A stretch of 5,846 bases of DNA from positions 12,195 through 18,040 of the forward strand of contig DASC01000107.1 of NCBI GenBank assembly GCA_002503595.1, read 5' to 3'. The DNA is from Candidatus Methanogaster sp. UBA203 (GTDB taxonomy: Archaea; Halobacteriota; Methanosarcinia; Methanosarcinales; Methanogasteraceae). This document shows positions 4,793-5,846 of the stretch, in pieces. The notes under the pieces were generated by a model. That model was not told the origin of the DNA. It saw only the letters and a program-made list of their open reading frames with translations, and did not search any database. Every line of letters starts with the position of its first letter. Within the stretch, counting starts at the first letter, position 1. The translations under genes and the position numbers were made by a program.

Positions 4793-4872
4793 TGACGTTG
4801 GTTTTCCACTGCTGTGTTGAGAACCAACACACAAGCATCCCGTCATAAGATGTGGATTACAAACCAACGTCA
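4793..4872 (+). promoter_or_regulatory. Structured leader with 12-base inverted repeat and alternative pairings
   Basis: TGACGTTGGTTT (4793-4804) is exactly complementary to AAACCAACGTCA (4861-4872). Inside, CCAC (4806-4809) can pair with GTGG (4852-4855), and TGTGTTG (4813-4819) with CAACACA (4825-4831) around an AGAAC loop, supported by TGC/GCA just outside. Competing pairings exist: GTTGGTT (4797-4803) with AACCAAC (4822-4828), and ATGACG (4792-4797) with CGTCAT (4841-4846). The structure would begin at the predicted transcript start and end 11 bases before ATG 4884. The leader has no Shine-Dalgarno. A riboswitch-like or protein-binding leader fits best. A DNA operator or a small mobile element is possible. 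No known riboswitch class was recognised. Confidence 0.55.
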
Positions 4873-4883
4873 CCATTTTATTC

Positions 4884-5777
4884 ATGAAAACATTAAACTC
4901 GATGTACGGGCAGGCAATCGGCGACATGCTCGGCGAGCCTGTTGAGGGGCTCACCCGCGAAGAAATCGCAATGCAGCACCACACCATCACCGGTTTCCTA
5001 AGTCCGCCATCGATCACCGACGACACGATCATGACGCATCTCGTTGTGCGGTCGATCTGCGAGACCGGGGGGGCGGATCGCCACCATATCGCACAGACCT
5101 TCCTTCGGAACCGTGCGCGCATACCGCGAATGGGACCGACCACGGCTCAAGCGCTATCAAGACTTGCAGAAGATCCCGATTTTACACCGACCAGAGGAAC
5201 GACCGATGGCGCGGCAATGCGCGCTCCTGCGATCGCATGGCTATTTCCAGCGGATCGGGTCATCCCAAACGCCATCGAATCATCGCTTGCAACGCACGGC
5301 GCACCGGTTGCGATCGCTGGCGCGTGTGCGGTTGCGTGTGCTGTGTCAAAGGCGATCGCTGGCGCGGATATCGAGGCGGTCATACGCGCTGGCGTGCATG
5401 GCGCCCGCGAAGTATCAGGCGATCTCGCATCCCTTATTCTGGAGGCGGTCTCGCTTGTGTCGGGGGGATCGCTCGAAGACGCCATCGATATCACCGGATG
5501 CGGGATCGAGACTGAGGAAGCAGTGCCCGCGGTCTTTGCGATCATCTCGAAGCATCACGATTTCAGAAGTGCTGTGCTCGCGGCGGTAAATCTTGGCGGC
5601 GATGCCGACACCATCGCGGGCATGGCAGGCGCGATCACAGGCGCGATGTCGCATGAGTTGCCCCGCGACTGGATCGATGCTTGCAGGGGTCAACCAGAGG
5701 CGATGATCCTTGAGTCGCGGAGGTGCGTTTCACGCTTCACAGACTCCACCGGTCATCGATCGGGAACATCTCATTGA
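4884..5777 (+). CDS. ADP-ribosylglycohydrolase (ARH/DraG family)
   Basis: The 297-residue product belongs to the Mg-dependent ADP-ribosylglycohydrolases, which cleave ADP-ribose from proteins or other acceptors. DraG, which reactivates nitrogenase reductase, is the best known member, but the substrate here is unknown. Conserved parts are visible in order: GQAIGDMLGEP (9-19), the first metal motif TDDT (45-48), 'DGAAMRAPAIA' (108-118), 'THGAPVAIAGA' (137-147) and the second metal motif NLGGDADT (236-243) followed by IAGMAGAITGA. All expected metal ligands (Thr45, Asp46, Asp47, Asp240, Asp242, Thr243) are present, so it should be active. There is no signal peptide, so it acts in the cytoplasm. 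Length is typical. The start ATG 4884 is chosen because the family begins just before GQAIGD; ATG 4902 is a shorter alternative, and neither has a Shine-Dalgarno. No ADP-ribosyltransferase or nitrogenase gene is in the window. A structured leader precedes it and may control its expression. Confidence 0.93.
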   Translation: MKTLNSMYGQAIGDMLGEPVEGLTREEIAMQHHTITGFLSPPSITDDTIMTHLVVRSICETGGADRHHIAQTFLRNRARIPRMGPTTAQALSRLAEDPDFTPTRGTTDGAAMRAPAIAWLFPADRVIPNAIESSLATHGAPVAIAGACAVACAVSKAIAGADIEAVIRAGVHGAREVSGDLASLILEAVSLVSGGSLEDAIDITGCGIETEEAVPAVFAIISKHHDFRSAVLAAVNLGGDADTIAGMAGAITGAMSHELPRDWIDACRGQPEAMILESRRCVSRFTDSTGHRSGTSH

Positions 5778-5796
5778 TCAGGATCAGGATCTTTTT
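5776..5796 (+). terminator. Possible terminator with short tandem repeat after the ADP-ribosylglycohydrolase gene
   Basis: Two and two-thirds copies of GATCAG (5776-5791) overlap the stop codon and run into TTTTT (5792-5796), a candidate archaeal T-run terminator. The remaining bases to 5846 show no gene on either strand that I can support. Confidence 0.35.
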
Positions 5797-5846
5797 GTCG
5801 TGGATTCCGGCATATCATCGAGAGGGCACTGTCTGAAAACCAAGTG

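Noticed and set aside
4788..4872. A C/D box guide RNA, suggested by TGATGA at 4790-4795
   Set aside because: The preceding base is not a purine, there is no D box (CTGA) at a suitable distance downstream and no C'/D' pair.
4793..4872. A miniature inverted-repeat transposable element with 12-base ends
   Set aside because: No target-site duplication flanks it and the fit to the predicted transcript start and the start codon favours a leader. It cannot be fully excluded without a genome-wide copy search.
4544..5143. A 199-codon minus-strand open frame across the divergent spacer
   Set aside because: It overlaps the start of bud32, the spacer and the ADP-ribosylglycohydrolase gene, all better explained otherwise. 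The translation is rich in Ser, Arg and Cys, as in a shadow frame.
1..5846. CRISPR arrays, tRNA or rRNA genes, complete insertion sequences
   Set aside because: I looked for regularly spaced repeats, tRNA-like arm patterns and intact transposases and saw none; only the short transposase fragment at 3881-3967 is present.

Overview
The window looks archaeal, most likely from a euryarchaeal (Halobacteriota-type) lineage such as a methanogen, an anaerobic methane or alkane oxidiser, or an Archaeoglobus relative. The evidence is the C-terminus of initiation factor aIF2-alpha, the H/ACA RNP protein Nop10, a stand-alone Bud32 kinase, paired siroheme decarboxylase subunits (alternative heme pathway) and a surface protein with a PGF-CTERM-like tail. 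TATA-like boxes and GGAGG/GAGGTG ribosome binding sites fit this. I cannot name the genus from sequence alone.

Layout. 1-1612 (+) is a tight run: aIF2-alpha (5' end outside the window), nop10, ahbA (overlapping nop10 by 23 bases) and ahbB. It joins translation/RNA-modification genes to the first step of siroheme-dependent heme synthesis, in which AhbA and AhbB together decarboxylate siroheme to 12,18-didecarboxysiroheme. 1613-1792 is a convergent spacer with weak terminator-like signals. 1793-3612 (-) is a two-gene cell-surface operon: a lipoprotein with a glycosylation-sequon-rich linker, then a secreted protein with two Ig-like repeats and a C-terminal membrane anchor. I do not recognise a specific function for either.

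3613-4041 has no intact gene. It holds two overlapping minus-strand remnants: the first 28 codons of an IS5-group transposase, and a short reading frame resembling the C-terminal membrane tail of another surface protein. It also holds a hairpin and a strongly G/T-biased tract. 4042-4647 (-) is bud32 of the KEOPS complex (tRNA t6A synthesis). It is divergent from 4884-5777 (+), an ADP-ribosylglycohydrolase of the ARH/DraG family.

The 236-base divergent spacer is the most interesting non-coding part. A TATA-like box at 4765-4770 would start transcription close to 4793. There a 12-base perfect inverted repeat (4793-4804 with 4861-4872) begins. It encloses a second hairpin and allows at least two competing pairings, ending 11 bases before a start codon that has no Shine-Dalgarno sequence. 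This looks like a structured, possibly switching, leader for the ADP-ribosylglycohydrolase gene. The window ends at 5846 with no further gene visible after 5777.
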